Positions 42,882-50,407 of a stretch of DNA of 64,000 bases are shown here, piece by piece (within the stretch, counting starts at the first letter, position 1; each line of letters starts with the position of its first letter). This DNA is from Luteococcus sp052116585. Its GTDB lineage: Bacteria > Actinomycetota > Actinomycetes > Propionibacteriales > Propionibacteriaceae. The position numbers and the translations under genes were made by a program. The DNA lies in assembly GCF_052116585.1 (NCBI RefSeq), contig NZ_JBQKKT010000016.1:6873-70872 (forward strand). Reading direction: 5' to 3'. The notes under the pieces were generated by a model. It worked only from the letters and a program-made list of their open reading frames with translations. It searched no databases and was not told the origin of the DNA.

Positions 42882-44639
42882 ATGCAGGACGCCGAGGAGG
42901 ATCGGCTCGCGACCCCCACGCGCAGCCATTCCCGGGACGAGCAGCTGCCGACCCACGACGTCACACCCGACAGTCTCGATCCCCTGCCGCGCCAACGCCC
43001 GCGTCGGGCCCTGGCCGAGCCCCATGACGGTCTCCACACCCAACCTGGGGACTCCGGCCACACCCAACCTGGGGACTCCGTCCACACCCAACCTGGGGAC
43101 TCCGTCCACACCCACCCTGGGGACTCCGTCCACGATGGGCCGCCCGTCGACGACCGTCCGGACCAGGCAGACCTCGGGTCCACCGTCGCCACCGGCGCCA
43201 AGTGGAGCATCGTCGGCAACATCATCTCCCGCGCCGGAACCCTGATCGTCGGCATCGTGGTGGCCAACCTGGTCACACCGGACCAGATGGGCGTCTTCTC
43301 CGTCGCGATGATGGTCGGGATGATGACCCTGACCTTTGCGGACATGGGGCTGGGAGCCGATCTGGTGCGCTCCGACGACGAGACGCTGAAGCGCAAGATC
43401 CCCACCACGGCCACGATGGGGCTGCTCTTCTGCGGCCTCGGGACCGCCCTGATCGTCGGGCTGTCCAATGTGATCGGCAATGGGCTGGGGGTTCCCGAGA
43501 GCTCACCACTCATCCGGGTCTACGCCTTCTCCGTGCTGCTCTCGGGCATCGGCCTGGTGCCCTTCTCCATCCTGCAGCGCAACATCGACCAGAAGCGCAT
43601 CTTCATCATCAACATGGTGAACTTCGTGGTCAGCAATGGCCTCTCCCTCGCACTGCTGCTCGGCACCGGCATGGGCGTGCTTGCCCTGCCGATCGGCGCG
43701 GTCATCGGCCAGGCCTGCCAGATCTCACTGATGTACTGGTTCACCCGCTGGCGTCCCACCTTCGGTCTGGACCGCTCGTTGGTGCGCTCGGTGCTGGCCT
43801 TCGGCGTGCCGGTGGCCGGCTCCAACCTGATGCAGGTACTGGTCACCTTCGTCGACCGAATCATCGTGGCCCCGCTGCGTGGCAAGGCGGCCCTGGGCCA
43901 GTACACGATGGCGGCGAACATCTCGAACTGGCCCGTCTCCGTACTGGGCATGGCGGTGCGCTCCATCGCGCTGCCGGCCTTCGCCAAGTCCGACCCGCGC
44001 AAGGGTGACCCGGCCCTCACCCTGGGCGTCTCGATCACCTGGATGCTGTCGCTGCCCATGGGCGTGATGCTGGCCATCATGGCGCGGCCGGTGATCCTGT
44101 TCGTCTACAACCCGCAGTACCTGCCCGCCATCACCCTGCTCAGCATCGTGGGCATGTACGGCGCCATCCGTGTGGTCTTCGACACCCTGACCGGCTACCT
44201 GTACGCCCGCGGCGACTCGCGCGGCGTCTTCTGGGCCAACCTGGTCTGGACCATCGCGCTCTTCCTGTTCACCTATGTGGCGACGAAGAACTGGGGCGCC
44301 AAGGGTGCGGCGGGCGCACAGATCTTCACGGCCGTGCTGGTGGCCCTGCCGATCTTCCTCTGGTCGGTCCATCGCGCCGGCGGACGGGTGGGTGGCCTGC
44401 TGGCGACGATGATCCCCACCACATTGGCCTGTGTCCCGGCTGGCGTCCTCTGCTGGCTGACCCTCAATGCCGTCGAGTCCATGAACCTGTTCACCAGCCT
44501 GCGCCTGCGCTCCTTCGTCGAGCTCACCGTGGGTGGCCTCGTCTTCGTCGCCGTCTACGCACCCCTGGTGCTGCGCCGCCTGAAGCGTCAGATCGCCACC
44601 ATGCGCGCCGACGAGGAAGTGCCGGCCGAGGCAGCCTGA
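42882..44639 (+). CDS. Polysaccharide flippase (Wzx/MOP family)
   Basis: A 585-aa protein from ATG 42882 (GGAAGGA eight bases upstream). The first 105 residues are hydrophilic and contain four HTQPGDSV-type octapeptide repeats encoded by a 24-bp minisatellite. The core has 12-14 TM helices starting ATGAKWSIVGNIISRAGTLI, with PDQMGVFSVAMMVGMMTLTF and LMQVLVTFVDRIIVAPLRG, typical of lipid-linked oligosaccharide flippases of the RfbX/Wzx group. It would flip an undecaprenyl-linked glycan. No glycosyltransferases are nearby, unusual for a flippase. Confidence 0.85.
   Translation: MQDAEEDRLATPTRSHSRDEQLPTHDVTPDSLDPLPRQRPRRALAEPHDGLHTQPGDSGHTQPGDSVHTQPGDSVHTHPGDSVHDGPPVDDRPDQADLGSTVATGAKWSIVGNIISRAGTLIVGIVVANLVTPDQMGVFSVAMMVGMMTLTFADMGLGADLVRSDDETLKRKIPTTATMGLLFCGLGTALIVGLSNVIGNGLGVPESSPLIRVYAFSVLLSGIGLVPFSILQRNIDQKRIFIINMVNFVVSNGLSLALLLGTGMGVLALPIGAVIGQACQISLMYWFTRWRPTFGLDRSLVRSVLAFGVPVAGSNLMQVLVTFVDRIIVAPLRGKAALGQYTMAANISNWPVSVLGMAVRSIALPAFAKSDPRKGDPALTLGVSITWMLSLPMGVMLAIMARPVILFVYNPQYLPAITLLSIVGMYGAIRVVFDTLTGYLYARGDSRGVFWANLVWTIALFLFTYVATKNWGAKGAAGAQIFTAVLVALPIFLWSVHRAGGRVGGLLATMIPTTLACVPAGVLCWLTLNAVESMNLFTSLRLRSFVELTVGGLVFVAVYAPLVLRRLKRQIATMRADEEVPAEAA
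43035..43130 (+). repeat. 24-bp in-frame minisatellite, four copies
   Basis: Units beginning CACACCCAACCTGGGG start at 43035, 43059, 43083 and 43107, encoding HTQPGDS(G/V) three times and HTHPGDSV. A truncated fifth unit begins at 43131. Copy number changes would keep the frame. Confidence 0.95.
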
Positions 44640-44714
44640 GAGCGCCTGTGCCGCTCTGGCGATCACGGGCCGCACCTGGTGTGGCGCCGAGTCGACACAG
44701 CCCGCGTACGACGA

Positions 44715-44748
44715 GAAGGGCCCCGATCCATGAGGATCGGGGCCCTTC
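44715..44748. terminator. Bidirectional terminator between flippase and tRNA-Ser
   Basis: Perfect 15-bp stem (GAAGGGCCCCGATCC / GGATCGGGGCCCTTC) with loop ATGA, flanked by TTCC on one side and the complement of GAGAA on the other. Confidence 0.9.
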
Positions 44749-44755
44749 TTCCATC

Positions 44756-44843
44756 TGGCGGTGACGGAGGGATTTGAACCCTCGGTGGCTTGCACCACAC
44801 TCGCTTTCGAGGCGAGCTCTTTCGGCCGCTCAGACACGTCACC
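44756..44843 (-). tRNA. tRNA-Ser (anticodon CGA)
   Basis: On the minus strand: acceptor GGTGACG paired with CGTCACC, discriminator G and encoded CCA; D-arm GAGCGGCCGAAAGAGCTC; anticodon loop CTCGAAA giving CGA, reading UCG; a long variable arm (GTGTGGTGCAAGCCAC) typical of class II tRNA-Ser; T-loop GGTTCAAATCC. 88 nt with CCA. Confidence 0.95.
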
Positions 44844-44908
44844 GCGGAAAAGTTTGCCACAGGTGGTGCCTCGTGCGCCAATCGAAAACCGTGACGCCCG
44901 CAGAGGGG

Positions 44909-45373
44909 TCAACCAACCTCGGGCGAACGGCCGAAGAACTCACGCAACAGCCCGGCGCACTCGTCCGCCATGATGCCGCCGCGAACCTGCGGCGTGTGGT
45001 TCAGCCGCGGATCCCGCACGACGTCGAAGAGCGACGCGACGGCGCCCGCTTTCGCGTCAAAGGCCCCGAAGACCAGCGTCTCGACGCGCGACAGCACCGT
45101 CGCCCCGGCGCACATGGTGCACGGTTCCAAGGTGACCACCAGCGTGCAGCCGGTCAGCCGCCACTCACCCAGCACCTGCGCCGCCCTGCGCAGCGCCAAG
45201 ACCTCTGCGTGGGCCGTCGGATCGCCGGTCAGCTCGCGCTCATTGCCCGCGGTGGCAATGACCGCACCGTCCGGGCCAAGCACCACTGCCCCGATCGGGA
45301 CGTCCCCGTGCTCCCCTGCCGCTCGGGCCGCCATCAGGGCAGACCGCATGGCCGCGTCCCAGCGGCTCGGCAC
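44909..45373 (-). CDS. tadA: tRNA adenosine(34) deaminase
   Basis: A 154-aa cytidine-deaminase-fold protein. Zinc and catalytic residues are visible in HAEVLALRRA (His and Glu) and EPCTMCAGA (two Cys). The substrate loop and C-terminal helix (NHTPQVRGGIMADECAGLL) match TadA. It converts A34 to inosine in tRNA-Arg(ACG), which is itself encoded at 61.7 kb. GTG 45373 is the start and lies 3 bases after the stop of the partner gene, so the two are an operon. Confidence 0.92.
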   Translation of the reverse strand: MPSRWDAAMRSALMAARAAGEHGDVPIGAVVLGPDGAVIATAGNERELTGDPTAHAEVLALRRAAQVLGEWRLTGCTLVVTLEPCTMCAGATVLSRVETLVFGAFDAKAGAVASLFDVVRDPRLNHTPQVRGGIMADECAGLLREFFGRSPEVG

Positions 45374-45376
45374 GGT

Positions 45377-46075
45377 TCAGCGCTTGCCCTGGGCTGCCAC
45401 CGCACGCTCGAACTGCGCGGCGAAACCGAGTCGCTCGGCGATCTGGTGCAGCAGCTCGTCGGAGTCCTCGTCGAGGTCGTCGGAGATGTTCTCCAGGTCG
45501 AACTCGGAGATGCCCAGGTCCGCCAGGAGACCCAAGTCGCCCATGGGGCTCGAGTCGTCATCGGGGTCGGGAATGTCCTCCCCCAGGTAGTCGGCGACAT
45601 CCCGGGCGATCGGCCAGTCGTTGGCGGAGACCGCGTCGCTCAGCAGCACCTGCACCGTGCGGCCACGAACGCGGCACAGCACGAAGAACTCACCAGCGAT
45701 GGAGACCATGCCGATGGCCCCACCGTCACCGGGCAGCCGGACCAGCTGGGTCAACAGCTCGTCCAGGTCATTGGCCAAATCACGCGCCATCGGCACACCG
45801 ACGGCCTGCCCGTCCTCGCGGTAGACGGCGATCACCAGGTCGATGTCCGAGTCCTGCGCGTCCTCGAGGTCGTCGTCATCCTCGTCGTCGTCCTCATCGA
45901 GGTCGTCGTCATCGTCCTCATCGAGATCATCATCGTCTTCGAGGTCATCATCGTCGTCGAGATCGTCGTCATCATCGAGGTCGTCGTCAAAGGCAACGAC
46001 GTCCTCATCGAGATAGGGCGAGGGGGTCTTCTCGTCGGCCTCGAAGGGGTCCACCTCATCGTCAAACGCGGTCAC
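45377..46075 (-). CDS. tRNA adenosine deaminase-associated protein with polyacidic tract
   Basis: A 232-aa protein from GTG 46075 (AGGAGGAATC upstream). The conserved part (residues 80-232: DLVIAVYREDGQAVGVPMA, LVRLPGDGGAIGMVSIAGEF) is the actinobacterial family always found next to tadA. Residues 24-75 are nearly all Asp and Glu with a few Leu, one of the most acidic stretches in the window. The role is unknown; the acidic region could mimic nucleic acid or bind basic partners. Translated just ahead of tadA. Confidence 0.85.
   Translation of the reverse strand: MTAFDDEVDPFEADEKTPSPYLDEDVVAFDDDLDDDDDLDDDDDLEDDDDLDEDDDDDLDEDDDEDDDDLEDAQDSDIDLVIAVYREDGQAVGVPMARDLANDLDELLTQLVRLPGDGGAIGMVSIAGEFFVLCRVRGRTVQVLLSDAVSANDWPIARDVADYLGEDIPDPDDDSSPMGDLGLLADLGISEFDLENISDDLDEDSDELLHQIAERLGFAAQFERAVAAQGKR
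45862..45992 (-). repeat. GAC/GAT/GAG trinucleotide tract
   Basis: On the coding strand this is an imperfect run of Asp and Glu codons (seen on the plus strand as GTC/ATC/CTC triplets). It encodes the polyacidic segment of the TadA-associated protein and is prone to in-frame length change. Confidence 0.8.
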
Positions 46076-46207
46076 GATTCCTCCTAGGCGCGTAGCTGAA
46101 CAACCATCCTCGCAGACCAGTCAACCCCAATTCGGGCCACTTTGCACCAGACGCGACGGGCTGGCCCCACGCTGCGCCCACCGGGGGTCGTGTGCCAGAG
46201 TGGGAGC

Positions 46208-46849
46208 GTGGAACTGCGCGTACTCGACCATCCCCTGGTGACCCACAAGCTCACCCTCCTGCGGGACCAGAACACCGACTCCCCAACCTTCCGGGCGCTC
46301 GTCGAAGAACTCGTGACCCTGCTCAGCTATGAAGCCACCCGCGAGGTCCGCGTCGAGCCCACCACGGTGCAGACGCCCGTGGCCGAGGCACCCGGCCTGT
46401 GCCTGTCCCGGCCCAGGCCCCTCGTCGTGCCCATCCTGCGCGCCGGCCTGGGCATGCTCGAGGGCATGATGCACATGATGCCGACCGCCGAGGTCGGCTT
46501 CGTGGGCATGGTGCGCAATGACGAGACACTGCAGCCCGTCACCTATGCCGAGCGCCTGCCACAGGACCTCTCGGCCCGCCAGTGCTACGTGCTCGACCCG
46601 ATGCTGGCCACCGGCGGCTCGCTGGGTGGCTGTGTGAAGTTCCTGGTGGACCGCGGCGCCGACCACATCACCTGCATCTGCATCCTGGCTGCGCCCGAGG
46701 GCATCGAGAACTTCCGCGCGCTGGTGGAGGACCTGGAGGTGCCCTGCACCCTCGTCGTCGCCGCCGTCGACGAGAAGCTCAACGAACACGGCTACATCGT
46801 CCCCGGGCTGGGCGATGCAGGTGACCGCCTGTACGGATTGGCCGACTGA
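46208..46849 (+). CDS. upp: Uracil phosphoribosyltransferase
   Basis: A 213-aa protein from GTG 46208 (TGGGAG upstream; start MELRVLDHPLVTHKL). Family blocks: VPILRAGLGMLEGM, the PRPP loop YVLDPMLATGGSL, and GLGDAGDRLYGL near the C-terminus that contacts uracil. It makes UMP from uracil and PRPP (pyrimidine salvage). Length as expected. Confidence 0.95.
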   Translation: MELRVLDHPLVTHKLTLLRDQNTDSPTFRALVEELVTLLSYEATREVRVEPTTVQTPVAEAPGLCLSRPRPLVVPILRAGLGMLEGMMHMMPTAEVGFVGMVRNDETLQPVTYAERLPQDLSARQCYVLDPMLATGGSLGGCVKFLVDRGADHITCICILAAPEGIENFRALVEDLEVPCTLVVAAVDEKLNEHGYIVPGLGDAGDRLYGLAD

Positions 46850-46911
46850 CAGCCAGCCGGGGCATGGCCGCCGATGTGCACGCGCCCCCGGCATGGGAGC
46901 ATGCTGGGGAC

Positions 46912-47397
46912 GTGTCCTCCCACGATTCCTCCCACTACCTTCCGCCACCAGCCGTCCCGGTTTCCTGCGGGGCAATCCTGCTCGACGGCCAGGGCAAGCT
47001 GCTGATCGTCAAACCCACCTACAAGTCGGGCTGGAGCATCCCCGGTGGCTCCATGGAACCCGATGGTGAGTCCCCCTGGGATGCCTGCCGACGCGAGGTG
47101 CTGGAGGAGACCGGCCTGACCGTGGCCCGCGGCCGGCTGGTGGTGATCGACACCCGCCCGCACGAGAAGCGCCAGTTGGGGCTGCGCTTCCTCTTCCACT
47201 GCGGCACGGTGGCCCCGGAGGACGCCGCGCGGATCACCGTGCAGCCCGAGGAGCTCAGCGAGTACCGCTTCGCCCCGATCCCTGAAGCCCTGGAACTCCT
47301 GCGCCCAGCCATCTCCCGACGCGTTGCCGTCGGACTGCAGGCGCGCACCTGTGTCTACCTGGAGAACGGACGACGAGCAGCGGGCATCATCGGCTGA
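46912..47397 (+). CDS. Nudix hydrolase
   Basis: A 161-aa protein. GTG 46912 is preferred (MSSHDSSHYLPPP); ATG 46864 would add 16 residues. The Nudix box begins GGSMEPDGESPWDACRREV and closes with LEETGL, fitting G-x5-E-x7-R-E-U-x-E-E-x-G-U. It hydrolyses a nucleoside diphosphate linked to another moiety; substrate not readable. It sits 62 bases after upp and may be cotranscribed. Confidence 0.88.
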   Translation: MSSHDSSHYLPPPAVPVSCGAILLDGQGKLLIVKPTYKSGWSIPGGSMEPDGESPWDACRREVLEETGLTVARGRLVVIDTRPHEKRQLGLRFLFHCGTVAPEDAARITVQPEELSEYRFAPIPEALELLRPAISRRVAVGLQARTCVYLENGRRAAGIIG

Positions 47398-47401
47398 CCG
47401 G

Positions 47402-48070
47402 ATGCGATTGACTGGGCCCATGAGGACCCTCGAGGAGATCTTCCCGCCCTTCGGTCTGCGCATCACCTGCGGACCACTGGAACTGCGGTGCGTCCGGGAG
47501 AGCGATGCGCCCATCGCCACGGACCTGGCTGCGCGGGGGATCTATGAACCCGCCGAACTGCCCTTCCTGCGCCGCTGGGCAGAGGCCGCTGAACACGAGC
47601 TGGCGCTCAACACCGCCCAGTTCTACTGGCGCACCTTTGCGGATTTCCGACCCGACGACTGGCACCTGATCTTCCTGGCCAGCCATGAGGGCACACCCGT
47701 GGGCGTCCAGGACGTCTCCGCCAAGGACTTCATCCACGTGCGCTCCATCATCACCGGCTCCTGGCTCTCGCGGGAGCACCAGGGCAAGGGCATCGGCACC
47801 CTCATGCGCCAAGCCGTCTGCGCGCTGGGCTTCGACGAGCTCGGTGCCGAGGAGATGATCTCCGGCTACATGGTGGGCAATGCCGCCTCCGCGGCGGTCA
47901 GCCGGAAGGTGGGCTACGAACCCAATGGCCAGATCCGGGGCCTGCACCCGGACGGCGACCGGGTGCGCGTCGAGCAGCGCGTCCGACTCCTTCCGCACAA
48001 CTTCATCCGTGCCCCGTGGCCGGTGGAGGTGGAGGGCGCCGGACCCTTCCGAGAGTTCATCGGGATCTGA
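47402..48070 (+). CDS. GNAT family N-acetyltransferase
   Basis: A 222-aa protein from ATG 47402 (or 47420). GNAT core: ELRCVRESDAPIATDLA, the acetyl-CoA loop SREHQGKGIGTLMRQ (R-x2-G-x-G/A), and AASAAVSRKVGYEPNG. This resembles RimJ/RimL-type enzymes that acetylate protein N-termini or small molecules. The gene starts 4 bases after the Nudix stop, so they form an operon. It ends 18 bases before a hairpin repeat. Confidence 0.85.
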   Translation: MRLTGPMRTLEEIFPPFGLRITCGPLELRCVRESDAPIATDLAARGIYEPAELPFLRRWAEAAEHELALNTAQFYWRTFADFRPDDWHLIFLASHEGTPVGVQDVSAKDFIHVRSIITGSWLSREHQGKGIGTLMRQAVCALGFDELGAEEMISGYMVGNAASAAVSRKVGYEPNGQIRGLHPDGDRVRVEQRVRLLPHNFIRAPWPVEVEGAGPFREFIGI

Positions 48071-48087
48071 GCCTCTTGGTCAGCCGT

Positions 48088-48132
48088 CCTGGTACGAGTT
48101 CGGCCCGCGAGACGAGCGGAACTCGTACCAGG
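48088..48132. repeat. Hairpin repeat element, copy 1
   Basis: Arms CCTGGTACGAGTTC (48088-48101) and GAACTCGTACCAGG (48119-48132), loop GGCCCGCGAGACGAGCG (17 nt). A second copy with the same loop and a compensated stem lies at 49179-49221, so the pair brackets the AbiEi/DUF559 gene. This copy also sits where a GNAT terminator would be. Confidence 0.9.
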
Positions 48133-48145
48133 GCAGATGACCAGC

Positions 48146-49093
48146 TCAGCTGGCGCGATCCCACAGCGCCTCGGATTCCACGCATCCGGGGCTACACGAA
48201 CGCCAGTCCACCGGTTGACCAAGCAATCGCAGGGCCGCTGCCACCATCGCGGCACACGCGCAGGGCCTCGTATCCGTGTCAGCAAAGCCGAAGCGAAGAG
48301 TGGTCTCGCCCTGGAGGACATGCAGATTGTCGCGGTTCATGTCCCGAAAGGCGCCCGCGCCTGAGTGTCCGAGCCGACCGTCCAGCTCCACCAGCAGGCG
48401 GCCATACCTGATGTCGCGGTAGCCAGCACGGCTGCGGGTCTGCCGCTCACCCGGCGGCAGCCCATGGGCTCGCTCCACATGGCGCAACCACATCAGCTCC
48501 AGGACACTGAGTGCTCCGGCCCCGACATCGCCCAGAATGCCGCGCACCACCTCGCGCCGGGGGAAGGCCCCGAATTTCTCCAACTCCGCCAGGATTCGCG
48601 GGGCCGTGGTCTGCCTGGAGTTGACGGCGTCAGCCAGAATCGCGGTGGCTCGCCACGGATCCAAGCGCACCATGTCGAGCGCTGTTCGCTCCACGGTGGT
48701 CCTGGGCGGACTTCCCTTCACCGTGAATGGAAGGCGAGTCATGTGGGTCTGCCAAAGACCGGGCTGGACAGACTTGGTCCCCCACGGCACCACCAGATGC
48801 ACCTCGCGGGTGGGCCGGCCCCAGCCCTGCAGTGCCGCGGCAGTCTCCATGCCGAGAGCGGCTCCCTCTCCCGCCGCGAGGACGGCCAACCACTGTCTGG
48901 TCCCCACGCTCCATTCCAGGTTGTGGGCCACATAGAGCCCCCTCCCGGCGCGCACCCAGTGGCCGTCGCGAACCAACCGGGACAGCGCGGTAGAAGACAG
49001 ACGCCCCATCCGACACTGAGCGGTGGTGACGGCGCCGGCCTGCGCCCGGATCAGGTCCAGGAGCGGCTCGGGGATGGTGGTCCGGCGGTGCAT
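48146..49093 (-). CDS. AbiEi-type wHTH plus DUF559/Vsr-like domain protein
   Basis: A 315-aa protein from ATG 49093. The N-terminal 70 residues (LLDLIRAQAGAVTTAQCRMG, RLVRDGHWVRAGRGLYV) form the AbiEi-like winged helix of the type IV antitoxin family. The C-terminal 100 residues (YRDIRYGRLLVELDGRLGHS, FRDMNRDNLHVLQGETTLRF) follow the DUF559/Vsr endonuclease-like fold with a conserved ELDG. This fusion is common in Actinobacteria. No AbiEii toxin is adjacent, so it is probably not a classical toxin-antitoxin pair. It is flanked on both sides by related hairpin repeats. Confidence 0.8.
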   Translation of the reverse strand: MHRRTTIPEPLLDLIRAQAGAVTTAQCRMGRLSSTALSRLVRDGHWVRAGRGLYVAHNLEWSVGTRQWLAVLAAGEGAALGMETAAALQGWGRPTREVHLVVPWGTKSVQPGLWQTHMTRLPFTVKGSPPRTTVERTALDMVRLDPWRATAILADAVNSRQTTAPRILAELEKFGAFPRREVVRGILGDVGAGALSVLELMWLRHVERAHGLPPGERQTRSRAGYRDIRYGRLLVELDGRLGHSGAGAFRDMNRDNLHVLQGETTLRFGFADTDTRPCACAAMVAAALRLLGQPVDWRSCSPGCVESEALWDRAS

Positions 49094-49178
49094 GCCACGA
49101 GGATGCGCTCCCCGTCGGATTGGCGGAAGGCTTGGGCCGACCCTGCCAACAACCGGACAACACCCTTGGACAGGAGTT

Positions 49179-49221
49179 CTGGTCCGAGTTTGGCCCGTCA
49201 GACGAGCGAAACTCGGACCAG
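49179..49221. repeat. Hairpin repeat element, copy 2
   Basis: Arms CTGGTCCGAGTTT (49179-49191) and AAACTCGGACCAG (49209-49221), loop GGCCCGTCAGACGAGCG. Compared with copy 1, two stem positions differ and both are compensated on the other arm, while the loop differs at only two of 17 bases. Confidence 0.9.
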
Positions 49222-49320
49222 TACGGACGACCAACCGCGTCTCATGGCCACGGGTGGGCTTGCGGACCCCGACCGGACTGGCGACCTTTGGGGGCTGATG
49301 ACAAGGGGTGGTGGCACCTT

Positions 49321-50337
49321 TTAGTAGTAGTACGGGAAGGCGGACCAGTCGGGGTCCCGCTTCTCCAGGAAGGAGTCGCGCCCCTCCATGGCCTCGTCGG
49401 TCATGTACGCCAGGCGGGTGGTCTCGCCGGCGAAGATCTGCTGGCCCACCAACCCGTCGTCGATGGCATTGAAGGCATACTTCAGCATCCGCTGCGCCGT
49501 CGGGGACTTGCCGCAGATGATTCGCGCCCACTCCAGGCCCTCGTCCTCCAGCTGGGCGTGCGGGACCACCTTGTTGACGGTGCCCATCTCGTAGGCGCGC
49601 TGGGCGTCGTAGGTCTGGCCGAGGAAGAAGATCTCGCGGGCCACCTTCTGCCCCACCTGGCGGGCCAGGTAGGCCGAGCCGTAGCCGGCATCGAAGGAGC
49701 CGACATCGGCATCGGTCTGCTTGAACTTCGCGTGCTCGGCAGAGGCCAGCGTCATGTCACAGACCACGTGCAGCGAGTGTCCGCCGCCGGCCGCCCAACC
49801 GTTCACCAGGGCGATCACCGGCTTGGGCATGAAGCGGATCAGACGCTGCACCTCCAGGATGTGGAGCCGGCCCAGCTTCGCCTGGTCGATCGGCGAGGGC
49901 TTGGCGGAACCATCATTGGCGCCAGCATCCTCGTACGACGAGGGCAGGCCGGAGCCTGCGGAGGCCGGTGCGCCCGAGTCCGTCGGGGGGTTCGAGGGGG
50001 GTCGTCCCCCCTCGCTCTCGTACTGGTAACCGGCCTTGCCGCGAATGCGCTGGTCGCCACCCGAGCAGAAGGCCCAGCCGCCATCCTTGGCGCTGGGTCC
50101 GTTGCCGGTGAGCAGCACGCAGCCGATGTCGGCACTGGTGCGGGCGTGCTCGAGTGCGGTGTACAGCTCGTCGACGGTGTGCGGCCGGAAGGCATTGCGC
50201 ACCTCGGGCCGGTTGATCGCGACTCGTACGGCGGGCACCTTGCCGGCGGCGGCGCTGGCGCGGTGGTAGGTGATGTCGGTGAAGTCGAAGCCGGGAACCT
50301 CGTCCCACAGCTCGGGCTTGAAGGGGTTGTCGACCAT
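49321..50337 (-). CDS. menB: 1,4-dihydroxy-2-naphthoyl-CoA synthase
   Basis: A 338-aa crotonase-fold protein from ATG 50337. MenB blocks: RPEVRNAFRPHTVDEL, CSGGDQRIRGKAGY, VNGWAAGGGHSLHVVCDMTL, QTDADVGSFDAGYGSAYLAR and the C-terminal SAFPYYY. It closes the second ring in menaquinone synthesis. Residues about 108-150 are a low-complexity Pro/Ser/Gly/Asp insertion (GGRPPSNPPTDSGAPAS and on) in the mobile loop next to the active site, making the protein longer than most MenB. No other men genes are in view. Confidence 0.93.
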   Translation of the reverse strand: MVDNPFKPELWDEVPGFDFTDITYHRASAAAGKVPAVRVAINRPEVRNAFRPHTVDELYTALEHARTSADIGCVLLTGNGPSAKDGGWAFCSGGDQRIRGKAGYQYESEGGRPPSNPPTDSGAPASAGSGLPSSYEDAGANDGSAKPSPIDQAKLGRLHILEVQRLIRFMPKPVIALVNGWAAGGGHSLHVVCDMTLASAEHAKFKQTDADVGSFDAGYGSAYLARQVGQKVAREIFFLGQTYDAQRAYEMGTVNKVVPHAQLEDEGLEWARIICGKSPTAQRMLKYAFNAIDDGLVGQQIFAGETTRLAYMTDEAMEGRDSFLEKRDPDWSAFPYYY

Positions 50338-50365
50338 GGGGCGAGCCTAGCTGTTTGAGGTCATC

Positions 50366-50400
50366 GCGGGCTGGGCCCGGTCAAGGAGGTCCCAGCCCGC
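50366..50400 (-). terminator. Terminator of selD
   Basis: GCGGGCTGGG (50366-50375) and CCCAGCCCGC (50391-50400), perfect 10-bp stem, 15-nt loop, 8 bases past the selD stop on the minus strand. Confidence 0.7.
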
Positions 50401-50407
50401 CCCTGAC

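Noticed and set aside
44774..46087. 437-codon plus-strand frame over tadA and its partner
   Set aside because: It overlaps the tRNA-Ser and is the complement of two real genes; the Val/Ile run is the antisense of the Asp/Glu tract.
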